Shown piece after piece: positions 45,903 through 59,500 of a DNA stretch of 64,000 bases. The stretch spans positions 2,720,001-2,784,000 of the forward strand of contig WPIO01000016.1 of assembly GCA_009760855.2 (NCBI GenBank), read 5' to 3'. Origin of the DNA: Cristatella mucedo (lineage: Eukaryota > Bryozoa > Phylactolaemata > Cristatellidae). Below the pieces are notes generated by a model. That model did no database searches. It saw only the letters and a program-made list of their open reading frames with translations, and was not told the DNA's origin. The first letter of the stretch is position 1. Each line of letters starts with the position of its first letter. The position numbers and the translations under genes are program-made.

Positions 45903-45985
45903 AATAATAATAGTAATGCACTTGATAAAGCACCCTCAGAGAACTTAATCTCTTCCTAGGTGCTTTACATTTGCTGCAAAGGGAA
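45903..45985 (-). mobile_element. LINE-B 3' tail, reversed
   Basis: aataataatagtaatgcact, then gataaagcaccctcagagaa and cttaatctcttcctaggtgc: a good match to the reversed tail. Confidence 0.8.
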
Positions 45986-46120
45986 ATCTCTATTCAGGTG
46001 CTTCACATATGCCACGGGGCTCGAGCCATCGACCTCAAGTCATCAAATACATTCACCTTGACCTCGGTCATTAAATGCAGCACCTTAACTACTGGCCACA
46101 AACTAGCCTGAAATGTGAGT
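45985..46120 (-). mobile_element. SINE-1 copy, reversed
   Basis: The reverse complement gives a tRNA-like head (ggccagtagttaaggtgctg; gaggtcgatggctcgagccc) followed by cacctgaatagagattt. The same layout as 9,056-9,212. Confidence 0.75.
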
Positions 46121-47695
46121 ACAATCGAGTATCAACTAGCCCTATTCGTGCAAAGAAAAGCCAGGTTCACCTGGCATCCAATCGGGATTGATGAAGGAAC
46201 CATTTATATTGCTACCAAATGAAACAATTGCTTTCACAAAGGTAACTGATACAGTTAGGCTCGAGTATTGCTTAAAGAAGCTGAGCAGTAGTAGATCGGC
46301 TCGAGTCGATTGGGAACACAGGCAGGGCACACGTGTACCCACCGAACGCATGACGGGAGACCGACAGACAGAATACGACCGAGCAGCCATAGCCGTCTGT
46401 TGGCAGGGCAGGCTAGCTGCTACTGGAGTAACTGTGCTGCAAGTTGCTAGCCACCATACTGTTCACCAAATCCCTTTGAGCCCAATGAGCTTTTGTTGCC
46501 CAATCAGTGGCCCAGAAATTCGGTCAAGTAAAATGCACAGCCAGCCAAGGTTCGCCAAAAGCCGAGGAGATGTCGACAGGACGAAGGCAGAACCAGCGGC
46601 TTCAAGAGCAGCCGAGGCAAGACGTTCTGAGGCAGCAGAGCAGCAGCAGAGCTATTAACTATCCCCTCCCCGCCCACCCACCCCCTCGAGGGGGGCCGCA
46701 GCTGGAGAGTCGAACCAAGTGGCCTGTTTCCAGACACCGACAGCCTTAGGTACCACCACCACCAACATCTGAGCTGGCTGGCAGCTGCTGCCAACCGGTT
46801 AAACAAGGACACTTGTTCCGGGCAGAGACGATGGCATTGTGCAAAATGCAGAGCAACTCTGCGCAAGCCTAAGCACAGTCCCAGGAGTCCCCCCCCCCCA
46901 GGCAAGTGCAGCAGCACTGCCACTGCAGCAACATAGTCCCCTGCAGCAACAGAGTCCCCACAGCTGCAGCAGCACAGGCACGGCCCAGCACAACGGATGC
47001 TTGCCCAGCCGTGCTGCTCCTGCCTGTGCAGCCTGCTAGCTAGCTAGCAGTGCTTCCGGCTAGTAGGCCTGCACAGCAGTGACACCTGGCAGCAGCACCT
47101 GACTGCTCCTGCTGTTCTGCTGCAGTGCTGCTTTACCTTTAAAGAGAGCTGGGATCAAACGATCGAGCAGGCTAGTGATTGTCCTCCTCCTTCAGCCCCT
47201 TCGGCTGGGGAGGAGGGGGCCGGGAGGCCCTCTCAGCAAGCAAGTGAACTTTGGCTGACTTGGCCCTCGAGGGCAACCGAGAAAGATGAGCAGCCAGCTT
47301 GTTGGAGAGGAAGCAGGTGCGTCGCGATACAGCGAGCCTAGCGAATGCAAGCAACATCGCATGCCTAGGCACGAGAGGCTGGTCACTCAGGCATTCTTTT
47401 CCACGGGTGGGCAGCTGCAACCACTGCAGAGTCACTAGCCAAGAGAGCAAGCAGACAGCCCGCCCCACATGAGACAAGCAGACCGGAGCGCCTTACCGCT
47501 AGAAAACTAGGACGCAGGCATCTAGGAGGAACTCCAGCTTTCCCAGGGTGTACAGTGCCTCACCTCCACCGAAACCCTGTCACAAGAGCTTCATAATCCA
47601 CGTAGAAGGGAGCTGGACTCCTAGCCAAAAGATCAGTTTCACCAGGCCCAGACTGACAGCCGGCAAACCGGCAAAAGTGCTGGCCTAGGCTACTT

Positions 47696-47696
<1 letters not shown>

Positions 47697-47752
<56 letters not shown>
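47697..47752. repeat. (TG)n microsatellite
   Basis: Perfect (TG)n of about 26 units. Confidence 0.98.
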
Positions 47753-48309
47753 GTGTGCCTGCCGCAAGCTGCCATTGGCCAGAATAAGCACAACCACTAG
47801 GAACAGGTAGTCACCCCAATCAAGGGCACAGCTATTTTTTGCTGGGACTTGTTCAATGGCTTCAGCATAGCACAACAAGCAGCTGCTAACATACAACGAA
47901 CCTACCCACGTCAAGAAATTGTGCACAATAGAAGTTTCCAGAAATCTGCTAAGCTAATTAGTCTCAGTTGAACCTTAGCAGTAGCCACAGCATATGGGTG
48001 CAGATATGGGAAAGAAAGTCTGACTGGCAGGAGCTAACCACAGGTCAAACCTTTTCTCGAGAAACAGGCCTACTTAAAAATTATATATCTCTTCAAAGAG
48101 AATGCAGCATGTGGCAGCTATCAATACTACACATACGCAAGCTAACACAAGTAAAAGTTAAGGATTCAGCAATGCTTACTGCAGATATAAAGGCACCACT
48201 GATCGAGGCTTAGCACATGGAAGCTGGGCTCAGTTTTGTAGCATGAAAGTGGAAGTGGTTTAACAATAACATAATTAATAATAATAATAGTAATATATTA
48301 TTATAAATT

Positions 48310-48618
48310 ATCACGATATCACCTGACTTGACCACATTTAAAAAGAACTTAAACACGCCTACTTATGACAGCACTTAGCTGGTCCCTGTGAATCGTCCTT
48401 CACGTGCTTATGCGTGCTGACACTGTGCATGCTGCCACTAACCACACTTGTATGCTGACCCTGTGCATGTCATTTCTAACCGCGTAATTCGTGTTTTTTT
48501 TAAGCATGATATCACTTACCATTCGACCGTGTTTCCTTTGCAGCAAATCTAAAGCGCCTAGAAAGAGATTGAGTTCTCTGAGGGCACTTTATAAGTGAAT
48601 TATTATTATTATTAATTG
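48310..48618 (+). mobile_element. LINE-B 3' UTR and tail
   Basis: It starts with the end of the ORF (CCTGACTTGACCACATTTAA), then the UTR with GCTGACACTGTGCATGCTGC, the hairpin tail and (TTA)n. Confidence 0.85.
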
Positions 48619-48624
48619 ATGACA

Positions 48625-48815
48625 CAGTGAGTAATAGAAGTCGAGACATAATGTCACAAATGCATGGACAAGTTGGATATAGTATACCCCTCTAAGCAAG
48701 CCCGAACATGAGACATGTCGTATAGCTGAAAGATAGCAGACTTGACTGTGGAGCTGATGTGGTCGTCTAGTGAAAGGTCACTTGAAACAGGACTCTCTTA
48801 CTTTAGAACTGCAAC
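48625..48815 (-). mobile_element. LINE-B internal fragment, reversed
   Basis: It is homologous to 7,205-7,380 (gtagctgaaag.agac, gagctgatgtggt.gtctaa.aaa). It abuts the + strand tail at 48,618, so two LINE-B pieces lie in opposite orientation. Confidence 0.7.
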
Positions 48816-49278
48816 AGGAGGCAGATAAATAGGGCTGGACAGTTAGGGACATAATGCCGACAATGTTTTTGACTTCCATAGACAAAGATAGGTCATGCTA
48901 CAATAGGCCAGGCAATTGATCATATGGGGGCACAACTGTATGGCAGTAGTTAGCATTACCAGTAAACCTGGCCAACGAACGACCTCTGGCAATGCTCACC
49001 AAAACCAGAGCCTGTCACAACAATTCACAGAGCTCCACCATCTGTGGCAATTAGCCACCATCCATTGGCTATGTGCTACAGCTCCAGGCAGTAGGAGCTA
49101 GCCGGTAGGTGGCTGCACCACCTGGTCTTCATACAGGAAGCAATGTCGAAAAGCCACTCAAAGGCTGTGCTGTGATGAACTACTATACAATGAACAACTA
49201 CGACTGACTACTAGAGTAAGCCAGTTAAAGGAATATGCAGTAGAGGGACCAGGGGAGATAAAGCATAAGAGAGGGACA

Positions 49279-49318
49279 TATATCTATATATATCTATATA
49301 TATCTATATATATCTATC

Positions 49319-49358
<40 letters not shown>

Positions 49359-49390
49359 CACAGAGAGAGACAGAGAGAGAGAGAGAGACT
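49279..49390. repeat. (TATC)n/(TA)n followed by (GA)n
   Basis: A compound simple repeat: tatatatc units, a TA run and then an imperfect (GA)n. Confidence 0.95.
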
Positions 49391-49524
49391 ATCCTCCTCT
49401 GGTGGCTTCGGCAGGCAATACAAGAAGGCAATGAGAGGGAGAGGCTTAGATGCATCTCTACAGTGCAACGAAATAGTCCATCATACATAATAAAAAAATT
49501 AATAAATAAATACAATACAATACT

Positions 49525-49695
49525 AGCTGATTTAACAGCCTCTTTTTATATAGCGACAGAAGAGCCTTTCCAGCTATCACCACCGCTTGCAGTGGCGATA
49601 AAGGATTGCCCACCGCAGGATTAGAAACCACGACCTCAGGACCGAGGTTGTGGAAAGTAACTTTCTTACCGAGTGTGCCATCACGGCTCACCAAT
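49525..49695 (-). mobile_element. SINE-2 copy
   Basis: gctgatttaacagcctcttt, tatcaccaccgcttgcagtg, gataaaggattgcccaccgc then a tRNA-like reversed head (accacgacctcag..gag.gtgccatcacggctcacc). About 80% similar to 57,938-58,108 by eye. Confidence 0.8.
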
Positions 49696-51449
49696 AATGA
49701 GTGGCTCCTCAGTGCGCTGCATTATATTGTTGGGTAAAATGCTGGGTCTTAAAACGGTCGCATCTCACTACGAGAATACCTGTTGGATTCAATCCAACTA
49801 ATGCACAAGAAACGTCTACTCACTATCCTGGTAAGCTTTAAAGCTTGACTGGGAAGGGTTACCGGAGTATGGGCCGGACAAACTAACAGGGAGACCGAGA
49901 ACGACAAAGAGACAGAGAGATCAAGACAAATGTTGACAGACAATACACATATACAGAAAAGAGAGAAAGAGAGACAGACCCCCATCAACTCTGCTTTGAT
50001 TGGCTGCCTCAAACAATTTCCAGAGTTGACCTTCTCTTGGCTCGATTTTGGGGGTGTCTAAGCAAATCAACCTCACACAGGACAGTTACAACTTGCACGT
50101 GAAGTCAACACACGGAAGCCAGCAAACTGCTAAAAAGAGAGCTACACAGAGGACTTTCAATTCAAGCATGTATGGCTTCTTATCCTCATACACAAAGGAC
50201 ATATGAGCAGAACCCCACATTCACAGTGCATAAATGCAGGCACGCAATGATACAGGTGCACATGGTAGAACAAAATGAAGACACGAATGAGAGTTATGAC
50301 AGACAATATGAAGCATGGACAAAGAGACCATGTGCATGCAAATATTGCATCAAGAGAATACTCAGAATAGGGCAAGAGACCATCCGAAGATAAAGCCTGA
50401 GAAAATCTGAGAATAAAGAAGTAAGTGAAATAGAGCACTCCCATACTGCCAGCATTAGACATCTATATATATGGACTCACAGTGGTGATCGCATCAACAG
50501 TTAAGACCTAAGCAACTTGCCACCAAATGGCAAGTCTACCACTAAACATGTCAGTACTCGAAAAGTAATATAGGCAAAGCTTCAGATAATAATCTAGATG
50601 GATTTAGGGGTTGGTAAAGCCATGCAAAGTTGAGGTAGTTTTGCTTGTATGACCTAGCATTGACCAGGTCTACTTCCTAAGGCCATTAAAACAGTTTCCA
50701 TGATCCTCAAATTATGCATCGAAATACGTCAAACCTACAACAATGGCAGGGTAAGCTTAAAACTTGAATAGCTTGGCCTTGCTGCTCATGAAGGCTTAAT
50801 CGTGCACATCAACCAAGGGGGCCACAATTGAATCATGGTGTACACGGGGCACAGGAACCAATCACCATGGACTAAGTTTGTATTTACTGCCCACCATCCA
50901 AATAAGCCAGGTCGAACTTTCTTTAACGATCATTTTCTACCCTAAGGTTGCCGCATTTTTAGCTTGCTACTGCAAGGCTTTAAGACTATTAAATTAACTA
51001 TAAAATTAATTATTTAATTTTTGGACTATTGCCTGTCGTGCAAACTGTTGAAACTCGGCTAGCTGAGTTTGAGAAGGTGGTGAAGCAGTGTAGGGGGCGC
51101 GGCTAAAGGCAGCGCTTGCAGATGCTCAACCTGTCGCCTGCCAATCCCTCAAATTTGCTCGTGTCTCTCATGTGACATCGGGAGCAGCATCGATGTCTTC
51201 TCGGGAGTGCCCGACGACAGATTTGCAAGGTGCTCAGTGAAATTAGTCTGCAGCCCGACAATCAAAAACACAGCAAAGTCTGACCTTGAAAACCGTCTTT
51301 TATCACATACTCAGAGGTATAAAGGAATCGAACACAAATTTACGCCTCAGGACTTTGTTACTAAACGGCACATCGAAAGAAAGGAGGAAACCAAGACTCA
51401 GTGAATCTTCGTTGGATGGGAACACCCTGATGCTTCGTGGCAACCGAAC

Positions 51450-51655
51450 AATGTCATGTAATGTAATACATCTCCGTCTGTAAAACCACAAAGCCATAAA
51501 GACTATGTGAGTGTTATGCAGGAGAGTTTTGTATGGCGCACTCACAGCCTAAGCGGCTTTCGGTAGGCATTCGGTAGCCAAGAGACTTCGTCTCATGCAA
51601 CAAAGAGAAAGTGGGAAGCAAGTCAGGAGAGCAGTTGAGGTAGTGAAGTGAATGT
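51450..51655 (-). mobile_element. LINE-A 3' end, reversed
   Basis: The reverse complement contains the LINE-A 3' UTR (TTGCATGAGACGAAGTCTCT, CTACCGAATGCC, CTTTGTGGTTTTACAGACGG). Confidence 0.8.
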
Positions 51656-51954
51656 AGCATGTTGGCTTGTTACGGCACAGGCTAGAACTTCTGGCAAAGG
51701 CCACTACGCTAAGCAAAACGATGACTCAGACAAACCAGATAAGAGCCACAATGCGATTGGTGGGATTCCGCTGGATAAAAGAAAGCCAGCCACCGACAGC
51801 GAGTATCGGCATCAAGTTCCAGCTTTGAAGAACATGAACCTGACTGCCAGCGCCCAGCCAAGTAACACGACAAGCACTCGAATAGGACGAGCGAAGCGGA
51901 AGAAGCCAAGCTGAGGAATACAGTAACGGAGGTGATGGCATAGGCGACACAAGC

Positions 51955-52037
51955 AAACATTTGCCGCAATTGTAAAGCGCCAAGAAAGAGATTGAGTTCT
52001 CTGGGGGCGATTTATCGAGTGTATTATTATTATTATG
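51955..52037 (+). mobile_element. LINE-B 3' tail
   Basis: gcaattgtaaagcgccaaga, aagagattgagttctctggg, ggcgatttatcgagtg and (TTA)n. Confidence 0.85.
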
Positions 52038-52243
52038 CCAAGCATGGAATCTGGCAGGAGCACGTAGGGTGGTGGTAAAGGCTTGCGGTCAGCATTCACT
52101 ACACGCACGCCTGACTGTATATATGATCAGCCACGAGACGTTCTTTCGGTTTGACCTACTTGATCATTCCACTGGCCAGTGGACAAACAGACGACAGAGT
52201 CACGCGACAAGCAAAATTCGGCGGGCGGCCTGTGGCAACACAC

Positions 52244-52325
52244 GCACGCACGCGCACGCGCACACGCACACACACACACACACACACACATACACACACA
52301 CACACACACACACAAACACACACAC
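52244..52325. repeat. (CA)n/(GCAC)n tract
   Basis: An alternating purine-pyrimidine tract (CACG then CA repeats), about 1.1 kb upstream of the ANKRD45 start. A possible Z-DNA former. Confidence 0.95.
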
Positions 52326-53424
52326 TACTTCCAGCAGGGGGGAGGTGGCGGTGTTAATACCTGCTCGCACGCGATGCCTCCTTGCTGCGACGGTCGAACG
52401 CGTCGCAGCAGCCGAAGAGACGAGCCGCTGCGGCCACTGCGAAGCCGCAGCAACTACCGCATGGGAGTTGCTGCTGCAGCTGGTGAGGGGGGCTGGGCAG
52501 GCGAACTCCTTCGCCTCGTACGTCCGCCACTCCACAGACCAGCAGAGCTAGACCAAGATAAGGTATGGGCCTTACTGGCCCTATGGCACTGCGAGGTCGA
52601 CCAAAGACATCGGTCCAGACATCGGACCAAGACTAAAGGTGAGCATACCACTTGAACGGGGAGCTACGTCAATAATGACGTCCGTGTACGAAGGCCGCTT
52701 CACTCTCTAAGTGCGCAGCTTGCCACCCCAACCATAAAATGTATAGGCGAGTATGCGAGCGATTATGGAGGCATGAAATGTAACCTGACAACAGCAGACA
52801 CGTCAACAGCGGATCCAGAGGCACGAACGACCTCGCACAGCTTGGCGCCGTTGACTAGGTGACCACCGGTGAAGCCAGCTGCGCAACTGAGACAGGCGAC
52901 GGTCGGCTTTGGTTGACAAGGAATGATGCAAGCAAGCATTGCACTCGATTGATGCAAGCGTTGGCAGCTTGAGAGCTTGCAAGCATAAGGTCGCGGCTTC
53001 CAGTACGCCCGACAGCCTACGACAGCGACACACCGACCTTACCTCGCCAAACACTAGCCACGCTCGCAGTATTAGCTGGCCTTGTCAGTTATGGCCAATT
53101 TCTCTCGACGCAAGACCTTAATCCTAACATGTCACACAGACATGCAGCAGTAGCAGGACGTCAACTGCAGCCGCTAGCACATCGGTAGTTCCGGCTCCCA
53201 GTACCTCTTGTAGGTACTGCAAACGTGCTCGCTTGCTTGTCTGCCTATCATTTGTTGTCAATAATGTTTTAAATTAAAAAAATTCACAAAAATGCCGGAA
53301 TAGCCCAGCCTACGGATCAACTTTGTGGAAGCTATAATTGGCATCGCTATGGATACCTTCATCTACTTCCGGAGGGAGCTTCAGTGACCGCAGCTCTGCG
53401 AGCGGTTCGGCTCGCTCGCACGTC

Positions 53425-53550
53425 ATGAGCGCTGCTGCTGTGATTGCGGACTCTGCTGTCGCCGATGTCGCGGAAAATGAGAGCAGCCTTCCAGACGTAA
53501 ATGTCGCGTATCAATGCGCCTTAAAAGGGAGTGTCACCAGATTTATACAG
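53425..53550 (+). CDS. ANKRD45: ANKRD45 exon 1
   Basis: The reading frame opens at ATG 53425 and encodes an Ala/Asp/Glu-rich N-terminus and DVNVAYQCALKGSVTRFIQ, the start of the first ankyrin-like helix pair (vertebrates have a similar 'ALTGDVEGLQKIF'). The donor is ATACAG|GTCAGA. The frame is open upstream to about 53338 but without an ATG. Confidence 0.82.
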
Positions 53551-56500
53551 GTCAGAATAAGTATTCTGCTGCTAGATCTGATGCTACGTACCTGTACTTA
53601 CTCTGAGACACGCCTACCCTTTTTTAATGGGGATAAGTTTGGTGACGCATTTCACCATATCAATACAAAATATAGAAAAAGTAGGCATGGAATTCCTAGA
53701 CATCCGTAAATTTTCCGAGCTTTGTGCGCTACAGTTTCGCGCCTGCAGAAGACGAAATGATACAGCTGTAGCATTAAATAGTTTGTACTATTTCTCCTAC
53801 ATGGAACATGGCGTGTTGTCAGCGCTATTTAACTCACATTAGAGATTGGCGCTTTTCTGGGGCATGTTGCATCAGGATGCTCATCACTGAACAGGATAGA
53901 TATTAGGCAACGTCTGTCGCAATTGGTCCCGCTTGAAGCTGTGCTGCAGTGCTTGCTGTACGTTTTCGAAGCAATAAATTTGCCTCTTTCGCCATCTTGC
54001 GGTCAATTTGCATCTATCCAGGAATGGAATTTTAAAAAATAAAGTCCAGAATGTCCTGCGAAGTTATTTATAAACATTGCCTCACTAACGGTTGAAATGC
54101 TGAAACTTGTCGGACTCCTCCAGGGTTTTCTCAACTTGGAGCCTCTGCCGACAAGCTAATCGCCAAGTCCTTGATTATGGCCTTGTTTCGCACTGTGAGA
54201 AACTACAGAGACGTCCATGATGCCCAGATAACGCTCTCCAACCATTGCTGAACTACCTTAGAAAAATTAGTAATTCTAGGCTCCGACCAACTGGGGCGTC
54301 ATATGTCGTCTACCCGACGACACTCAATGGAAAGATTTCGTTTACCCATAAAAGCGTCGCTAGAGCAAGCACGCGATGAATTAAAGGCTGCGTGATTTTT
54401 ATTATCTGGGAATGATTGTGGTTGAGTTATAGTGAACAGATTAAAGAAAAATATAGGTTATAAGCCACTCTTGCACTGCATGATATTGTGCATTTATACT
54501 TTATATGTGACTTTTAACTTGTATTTTATATTATTAGCTTTTTTCATTTTGTGCATCATGCTTGTTGTAGATCGGTAATTTTACCGCTGGGTGGCCTCTT
54601 GGCTGTTTTCGGAGAACAGATACGACGAGCCTGCAGCAATGATGAATGCTTACTAGAATAATAAAGCATGTTTTCCCTTTTGACAATCGCAATTTTATTT
54701 TCATTTAAAAGTGACTTTGCGTTGTACTATTTATTATATTTGGTTGATAATATGTCATTGCACGGTGACAACTGAGGCATTTTGCATTTTTGTTTAAATG
54801 TCATCATGGCAGAATATATGTTTAATGGCCTAGTGCTAAACGCCTGTCGTGTGGTCTCTGCCTCTGCAAATAGTCAACTATGTTTTAATACTGTGCAGTG
54901 CTTTGAGGACGAAGAAGATCCTTATCATGAAATCGTGACCTCTCAAGTCAATGAAAGAGACGGTGAAGCCAGATCTCCGTTGGACATGGCAGCAGCCCTT
55001 GGTCATGCTGAGATGGTAAAGGAACTTGTCGCCAGAGGAGCAGAAGTCAACAGCATTACCGTTAAAGGTATGTGTTGACAGTAGTTCTTTTGACAACGAT
55101 TGAAAAATGAACTGCTGCTCATAGGACACCCTAAGCGTGGGGCTCGACTAAAATGCTTTGCTCTCCTAATAGGCGATGCTGTTGTGAGACCATCACCACG
55201 TGCTCGAAATTTAGGTGTCGTTTTCGACAGCTGCCTAAATCTTAAAAGCTTCATTAAGAAGACTGCTTCTACAGCTAGCTATTACATCCGATCCCTCTCC
55301 AAGATTGGGAGCTGTCTTCCACAGTGGCTTGCAAAAAATTTAACTAGCTCCTTAGCTCTGGCTCGGCTTGATTATTGTAATTCCCTATTGACCGGGCTCC
55401 CACCACGTGTCTTCTTTGCTAAAAGAGCTAGGATGGCTTCCGGTTGATCAACGCATACAGAGCAAAGTTCTGGCGTGCTTACCCACAAGGCCCGCCACGG
55501 CTTGGCTCATCCATACCGAGCTGAATTGCCGAACCAGTTTCAGCCTCCTCGTGCCTTCAGGTCCTATATGGAAAATAAATTAGCTGTTCCATTCCTCCTC
55601 TTGAAGACCGTTGACGACCGAAGCTTTAGCTCTGCAGGTCCTGGACTGTGGAACTTGCTTCCACGATTCTTATGCAACGGTAACTACTCTCCTGCTGCAG
55701 ACTATGGTTCATCCTTTTCAGCAGTCCTGAGCAGCTATTTGCATGCTACTCACTACCTCAACGGCTCTGCTGACTCTGCTATGCTTCCCAACTTTCTCTT
55801 TGTTGCAAGAGTTGAAGTTTGTGGACTACCGAATGCGTACCCAAAGCCACTTAGGGTTTGATTGGGCTATATAAAACTCTCTTGAGTAACACCCATATTG
55901 TCTTTGTGACTTTGTGGAAATACAGATGGAGATACATTACATTACATTAAAATGAGTGCAGCACTCAAATTCAGTGAATTTTAAGTCTTAAGGACGATGT
56001 ACCATAAAAGAAGTAGTAGTTCACTTAACCGATGTTTGTACTTGAGGTCCAGTAAAAATGCAAGACACTTGTGCTTTATTCGAAACTAAATAGCTCGATT
56101 CAAATGTCCTGATGGCTCCCCAGTATACAATAGTTAAGTATCCCATGTCACTCCTATAAGAATTGCATGTGAGTTAAATGCATGTTTATGTATCAAGCTA
56201 ATTATGCACACTACATGAATCGTATAAGTTGAATCCTCAGAAAATTAGTCTTCAATTGTTAAAAACTTGAAAGGAGCTAGGTGAGGTTTTTTGTCTGCTT
56301 GAATACGATTTGCCACGATCAAGGCAAAAGTAGCTTTAATTTCTCCGTAGAGTTAAATGAGACTGCTACAGATTTTCCACGTGCTTCTTTATGCATTGAT
56401 TACATCTTGAATTCACTCCACAGTCAACTCTCCAGTCAAATCTGTCTGCTTTCTGCTAGGCATGATTGAAACAGTTTGGGTTCATTTAGATGAGGATGCC

Positions 56501-59500
56501 ATCGCCAGGATTGTCCGTGTATGTGTGATGTCCCTTCTTGACTTCTGTCACCCACTACTTGGAGATCTATGCAGTGTGACCCATACACTTGGGGCAAACT
56601 CTCCAGCTCGGCTTGTCGGTTATGAACAACGAAATGGCTACTTCTGCTCAGTCTTGCGCTGGCTGGCCTTTGACAGCAGTTTGACTTCAGGGTTTTGTGA
56701 ATCACTTCTTGGTCCATTGTCTCTCTTGCTGCAGAATACCTATCCAAAATAGTTCCAATCATGGTGTCATTGTGTCATGCCACCTACTACTCTGTCTCGA
56801 GCCGTTTAGCTGTGCTGCTAATCAGCCTCAAATCTTTTTGAGACCGTACCGTCAAGTCACATGCGCCTATAGCCTGTATCACACTCTTCCAAGTGACGTC
56901 AATTAGCTTTGATCGAGCTGACCCTAAGGCTCCTCGTGCTTGTTCAAGTCACTTGCACATGCTATACGTGCGTTTGGACGGGCCGGCAGTAGTGGTTCTA
57001 TGGCATGCACGTTGGCTCTTTCAGGAAGCAACTGGTACTGGCGGCTGCACTACGTAACATCTCCCTTTGTAACGAGAGTGAAGGGAACGAGCTAGATGCA
57101 AAACTAAATACTAAATGGAGTTAATTGATCAACCGGTTAGGGTGAAAGTCTGCTAAAACCTAACCATGGTAGGTGCCCAAATATTGTTGGCACTTCCAGA
57201 TTGGCCTATTCTAGTCACAGTTTGCAAGTCACACATTTACACTAGCACATAGGCATCGGCCCTTTTCTAGAGAAGGCCACTGAATAGCTTGCTCAGGAAC
57301 TGTAAAGGTTTGCTGTGATTGCTGAATCTGCACGGTAAGGCCAGATCACAGCCAGGTTGGTCAGGCGAGGCTGACCTATGCTAATCCTCGAACCGTTTGT
57401 GTTCTGTCAAGGTGAGGGTGCATCTATGCTGACTGCCATGACAGCAGCCAAGCTGATTTCGCTTGTCTTGTTAGTTTGGGTCCTGAGACTGTACACCTCT
57501 CTGCCACCAGGTGTACGCAGGAGCTCGGACTTACGTGCTTCGTGACGATGCAAAACCCGTGTTCTAACCTATCTCTGGGCGACCCTAATGCTCACCGTGT
57601 TACCAAGCAGAAGGACCAGAGGTATCATGCAGCCCCTGTCGATGGCATTCAGCTTTACTTCTTTTCATCAGATGCTTAATCACTGATGAGGGAGCCAAAA
57701 CTGTGTCGAAGAGCTCACTTTTACAGTGGGTACTTGGAGCGATTTGCCAATCCCTGCAGATTTGTGGCCGGACTGGGCACGTCTCTGCATAGATACACAT
57801 TTTTAAGTGCAGAATGGCAGCTAGTGAGCTCCTATGCTAAAGTTTTTTGTTATTAGGGCCTAGGCCATTTGCACCATGCAGTGAGCTTTTCAATTACTGT
57901 GCAGGTAGTATGGACTCTATTAATAACTATAAAAATAATAGCTGATTTAACAGCCTCTTTTTTATGGCGATAGAAGCGCCTTTACGGCTATCACCACCGC
58001 TTGCAGCAGCGATAAAGGATCGCCCACCGCAGCATTCGAGCCCACGACCTCAAAACCGAGGTCGTGAAAAGCATCTGCTTTACTTGGTGAGCCATAATGG
58101 CTCACCAATTCTATACGGATCACTTCCTGACTGGTAGCAATCGTCTTAAGCTTTTGCTAGAAGTATGGGGGCCATTATCCATCATCAGCACTTCCGAGAT
58201 GGGAACAAACCGAAGCAAGTGAATGCCATATCTAGTGTTTTTTTAGGATTTCTGCAGGGTTCTGTCTCTCCTGCTTGTCATTCGTACACCAGTTACATCA
58301 GTAGTCCACAGCTAAACCAGCGTGGCACTCTGTTAGATAAATAAATCGGCTGCCACTCAGTAGTAAAGGTATGTGGGCAGGTTTTTCAGGTTGAACCGTG
58401 ACAGGACCTATATTCCCTATGCTACTGACAGCAGCTTTGCACAGACAGAAAATCTTCGTGCCTATAGCATTACCTATAGCGTTACCTATAGCCATGTAAA
58501 CCGTGGTTATAGCCGTTGGCACTGACTTTGCAATGCCGAAGTATTCTTGGGTGAATATCCTGTAGCAAGCATTTCGGCCACAAGCCTTTAGAACACTGTA
58601 TGGGTACTGGCACTGCAAATAGTATCGCCAAGTGATTAGCACGTTTGCTTTGCAGAATGTATGAAGTGTCTAGAAAGAGATTGTGTCATATTGGGGGCTG
58701 TAGTAATGTCATTTTTATTGTTATTGTCATTTTCATAATGCCTGGAGATCATTTTCTTTCGCCTTCCTTTCAGAGAAAGCAAAGAGCCCCTTTTTACTCG
58801 CGAAAGTAGTTTGATGGCTTAAACCTAGGGTAGTGAGCTTACTAGGAACTAATGCGTCAGGGAACTAAATGCGAGTGGTGGAACTCTTACTTCAATGTGC
58901 CAAGGTCCGTTCGACGCTACGGTATACCGTCGGCCAGGTTCTCTTGGGCCCTTTTCTGGCTAGGCGATTCGATGCCGGCTTTGTCTGTCTGCTCGCGCCT
59001 GTCGCGCTCCGTCCGAGCCGCCGCCTTCGTCTGCATGCGCCGAACGATTGCATTGCAGCGGCGCTCGCCATCTTGTCGCAGGAATCGCCGCCCTTCATCG
59101 TGCAGCAACGTGGGGGAAACTGGACGCCCTGAAGCGGCTCGTGGACGCCGGAGCTGACATGCAGCAGCGGACTTCCTGGGGGGAGAGGCCACGCGACACG
59201 GCGCTTCGCTATGGGCACGTGGAGTGCGTCGACTATTTAGATTGGGCTGGTAGGCGGCCGGAGCCAGCAGCAGCGCGAGATCGAGCTGCATCTGTTCTGC
59301 TATCGTACAGCAGTTGTGCAAGGCTGTCGAAGTAGTGAGCGAATCAGTGTCGATGCTTCTGATGCTTGGAGCTCAAATCTTACTGGAGAGAATTGTTTTG
59401 GCCGTAGCAACCTGTCACTCCTCCACCTACGACCTCTCGACCTTTTTAGTTACCTTCCTTTACCTTTCGCTTGAGGCACTTGGCAACCTACAGAGCTGCC

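Larger units (their letters stand above)
45673..53424. other. Divergent intergenic region between KLHL20 and ANKRD45
   Basis: About 7.7 kb between the two divergent start regions. It holds LINE-B, LINE-A and SINE fragments, (TG)n, a (TATC)/(GA)n block and a (CA)n tract. GC- and CAG-rich sequence at 46.5-47.5 kb and GC-rich sequence at 52.2-52.6 kb could be 5' UTR exons or promoters. No conserved coding exon is recognised. A GT donor-like AAAG|GTGAGC at 52,636 could end an ANKRD45 5' UTR exon. Confidence 0.4.

Noticed and set aside
52179-52655. Plus-strand open frame with a donor-like end at 52,636
   Set aside because: It starts in the (CA)n repeat and shows no similarity to ANKRD45 or any known domain. 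At most it is 5' UTR.
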